Of a stretch of 17,702 nt of DNA, positions 15,958 to 17,702 are shown piece by piece. Under the pieces are notes generated by a model. The model was not told where the DNA came from and did no database searches. It worked only from the letters and a program-made list of their open reading frames with translations. The translations under genes were made by a program, and so were the position numbers. Position 1 is the first letter of the stretch, and every line of letters starts with the position of its first letter. Source of the stretch: Candidatus Methanovirga meridionalis (GTDB lineage: Archaea > Methanobacteriota > Methanobacteria > Methanobacteriales > Methanobacteriaceae); the NCBI GenBank assembly GCA_031289325.1, contig JAITPS010000006.1:1-17702 (forward strand), given 5' to 3'.

Positions 15958-16385
15958 TGGGGTGAGAAACAATATTCTCCACTCTTATTTTCAATCTATT
16001 AGAATGATTTTCTTTTATTTTAACTGTAACTCATATTTTACAGGAATCTCATATTTTACTACACTAAAAAATGTTAACATTAATATAAATTGTTATAAAG
16101 TGAAATATATAAAAATTAGTATATTAAATGTATAGGTTTAATTTATTATTAGAAATTATTGAATTTAATAAATTAAGAAAATTTTTTTAAACTAAGAAGT
16201 TTTTAAATATGATGTTAATGAATTGAATTTCATTTAAAAAATTAAAGATTTGAAATTAATCACTTAAAATAAGTGTTGAAGTACTAAATTTTACAAAATT
16301 CATCTAAAAATGTATTTATTAAAAAATATGGGTTTCATTCCTAATCTAACTATAAAATAAAAGACATATCAAAAATAAATTATTA
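15958..16385. other. gene-free stretch between the UXS-like gene and the secreted-protein gene
   Basis: There is no coding frame of note. The only features seen are a GGAGAATATTG-type inverted stretch (GTGAGAAACAATATTCTCCAC, around 15962-15982) and a minus-strand TTTATATA box at 16113-16106. The rest is low-complexity A/T DNA. No copy of the dispersed element was found here. Confidence 0.5.
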
Positions 16386-17027
16386 TTAAATGTAAGATGA
16401 AAATCTACCTTGTATTTGTAATCTGTTAGGATTTAAATATTCATCTCCATACCAAAGAAAATCTGGATTAGGAACTTCTTTAAGATCAACAATCTCAATA
16501 GAAGGATGATTGGAATTATGATTTTTACCTGAAGGAATATCATAATCAGAATCTGTTTTTGAATCAATTATTTGACCTTCAATTAATTCACCATCATCAT
16601 AACCACAATAATTTTGTTGATATCCTCGAATATAACGAAGATTTCCCCATTCACCAGTGGTAGGATTTTTATTTAAAATCTTAGAAAGATACCATACTCC
16701 CCATTTATATGGGGATCGATCACTTCCTACTGAATCTGTGCCAACAGCCCAAATATATTTATGAACTTTTTCACCATTAGATTTCGTCACATATTCATCA
16801 AATCCATCATATAGTGGATTAATTTCCAAATGAGTTTGATTACTATCCTCTTGACTTTGATTAGTAATCTCTTGACTTTGATTAGATTCATTTTGACTTT
16901 GATTTTCACTAATATAATCAGAAATATTCGGAGTGTTACTATAACCCAAGAGCATTGTTCCAATTAGGGAGAAGCTTATTACAAAGATAAGAATAAGTTT
17001 TACACTTTTCTTAAGTTTTGACTTCAT
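16386..17027 (-). CDS. secreted or membrane-anchored protein of unknown function, rich in N-glycosylation sequons
   Basis: I do not recognise this 213-residue protein. It starts with a basic segment (KSKLKKSVK) and a hydrophobic stretch (about 10-28), a signal peptide or membrane anchor; no lipobox cysteine is visible. A low-complexity linker (34-66) follows, rich in Asn, Gln and Ser. It contains six N-x-S/T sequons (Asn 34, 42, 46, 49, 56 and 63) and looks like a glycosylated stalk. The rest (67-213) looks globular and aromatic-rich, with GTDSVGSDRSPYKWGVWYLS (96-115) and RYIRGYQQNYCGYDDGELIEG (131-151), a single Cys at 141, and no known motif. It ends SSYI without a second membrane segment. 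The ATG has no clear ribosome site. An adhesin-like or cell-surface role is only inferred from topology. Confidence 0.75.
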   Translation of the reverse strand: MKSKLKKSVKLILIFVISFSLIGTMLLGYSNTPNISDYISENQSQNESNQSQEITNQSQEDSNQTHLEINPLYDGFDEYVTKSNGEKVHKYIWAVGTDSVGSDRSPYKWGVWYLSKILNKNPTTGEWGNLRYIRGYQQNYCGYDDGELIEGQIIDSKTDSDYDIPSGKNHNSNHPSIEIVDLKEVPNPDFLWYGDEYLNPNRLQIQGRFSSYI

Positions 17028-17270
17028 AAAAAAACTTTTTAAATTATTTTTTTAAATTATTTTTTAATGAAATTTTATTCTCAAATTTTCAACAATTTGA
17101 GATACTATATTATATTGGATGGTATAACATATAAAAGTTATATATTTTATGATAATATAATTTTTTTTAAAATCATAATTTTTTTTAAAATTTTTTTGTT
17201 TTGGTTGTATAGTATTTTCATTAGTATTTATCGCACAATTTTTTCAATTTGATTATATTTTGATTATGAT

Positions 17271-17306
17271 CGTTTAAAATTTAAGAACTTTTCCCTAATG
17301 ATGTTA
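17271..17306 (+). mobile_element. MITE-like element, solitary right end F
   Basis: CGTTTAAAATTTAAGAACTT and its continuation (17271-17306, core TTAAGAACTTT at 17281-17291) match the right end of the family, including TCCCTAATGATGTTA as a variant of the outer segment. No matching left end is recognisable in the preceding 250 bp, so this is a remnant. Confidence 0.6.
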
Positions 17307-17407
17307 TATACTGGTCATTAAATTTTCACCATACATTCTTAATTTTTCAATTGCAAAAATCCATACTAAATTTACAGTACCTAATCTATAATTATAGAAA
17401 TCATTAT

Positions 17408-17593
17408 TATAGTAGGTTTGATAAAGTTCTTAATAAATAAATTTTTTAAAACAAATATTATTAAAAAATACTAATTTAAAATTATTTATATTAATTAAAA
17501 TGAGTTTATATTATTTAAAATCTAAAATTATAAATTTTTATAAAACAATATTTAAAATTATTTATATTAATTAAAATGAGTTTATATTATCAG
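17408..17593 (+). mobile_element. MITE-like element, copy G, interrupted by an IS
   Basis: It starts with the well-preserved end TATAGTAGGTTTGAT then AAAGTTCTTAA (17423-17433), and the interior follows copies A and D. A 40-bp segment is perfectly duplicated (17475-17514 and 17551-17590, period 76). The element is cut off at 17593, where the second IS begins; its right end must lie beyond the window if it survives. Confidence 0.8.
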
Positions 17594-17702
17594 TAGTTCG
17601 TAAAGTGTTTTTTATATTTTTGTTTTTTAGTAGTTTTTAGTTTTTATATTTTTGGGTTTTTCTTTATTTTATCAATTATTTTTTTCATATTTCATGTGTT
17701 TG
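17594..17702 (-). mobile_element. end of a second IS copy, reverse orientation
   Basis: TAGTTCGTAAAGT (17594-17606) and the following about 96 bp are almost identical to the reverse complement of the right-hand end of the first IS (3883-3990). This is the 3' non-coding end of an IS whose transposase would read leftward from beyond the window. It is inserted within copy G. Whether its transposase is intact cannot be seen. Confidence 0.85.

Noticed and set aside
17067..17252. A 61-residue plus-strand frame with many Ile, Phe and Tyr residues.
   Set aside because: The composition is what A+T-rich DNA gives by chance, there is no ribosome site, and no protein-like pattern is seen.
17028..17270. 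Missing left end of element F.
   Set aside because: TATATTGG at about 17111 resembles an outer end, but the AAAGTTCTTAA core does not follow, so a complete copy is not supported.
1..17702. tRNA and rRNA genes.
   Set aside because: No G+C-rich islands stand out, as they would for stable RNA genes in such A+T-rich DNA, and no tRNA-like arms were recognised.

Overview
The window looks like a chromosomal segment of a methanogenic archaeon of the order Methanobacteriales, most likely Methanobrevibacter or a close relative. The DNA is extremely A+T-rich. It encodes HdrA (heterodisulfide reductase, methanogenesis), a two-domain archaeal CDC48/VAT ATPase and scattered single biosynthetic genes. TATA boxes resemble archaeal box A, and ribosome binding sites include GGTGAT and AAGGAGG. 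The genus is inferred from this combination, not proven.

Layout, left to right. Positions 1-2430 hold an 18-bp tandem array, hisF (histidine biosynthesis) and dapF (lysine/diaminopimelate pathway), both leftward, separated by about 480 bp of repetitive DNA. Positions 2430-4000 hold a 30-bp tandem array, a complete copy (A) of a small dispersed inverted-repeat element, and an insertion sequence whose transposase is frameshifted and internally deleted. Positions 4064-6546 hold a rightward two-gene ECF-type transporter module (EcfT plus a fused double ATPase) with no substrate-binding S component in view. Positions 6625-7254 hold a leftward GNAT acetyltransferase, followed by element copies B and B'. 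Positions 7824-10028 hold CDC48, with an unusual two-unit satellite array upstream of its promoter. Positions 10420-12200 are a long gene-free stretch with element copies C and D. Positions 12218-14194 hold hdrA with a clear promoter and terminator. Positions 14498-14966 hold a composite element copy E carrying an array of hairpins that runs into the stop codon of a UDP-glucuronate decarboxylase gene (14962-15924). Positions 16386-17027 encode a secreted or membrane-anchored protein dense in N-glycosylation sequons. The right edge holds element fragments F and G, with G interrupted by the end of a second IS copy in inverted orientation.

The genes are mostly independent housekeeping units; the only operon seen is the ECF pair. 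What stands out is the intergenic DNA, roughly 40 percent of the window. Much of it consists of short tandem arrays and of a MITE-like family that I recognised by comparing the gaps with one another. Its members share about 26-bp imperfect terminal inverted repeats that contain the core AAAGTTCTTAA and usually start TATAGT. Two undamaged copies are exactly 213 bp long, and the ends lie very close to gene starts and stops. This family is the best candidate here for something undescribed. Its naming, copy number and mobility cannot be established from this window alone.
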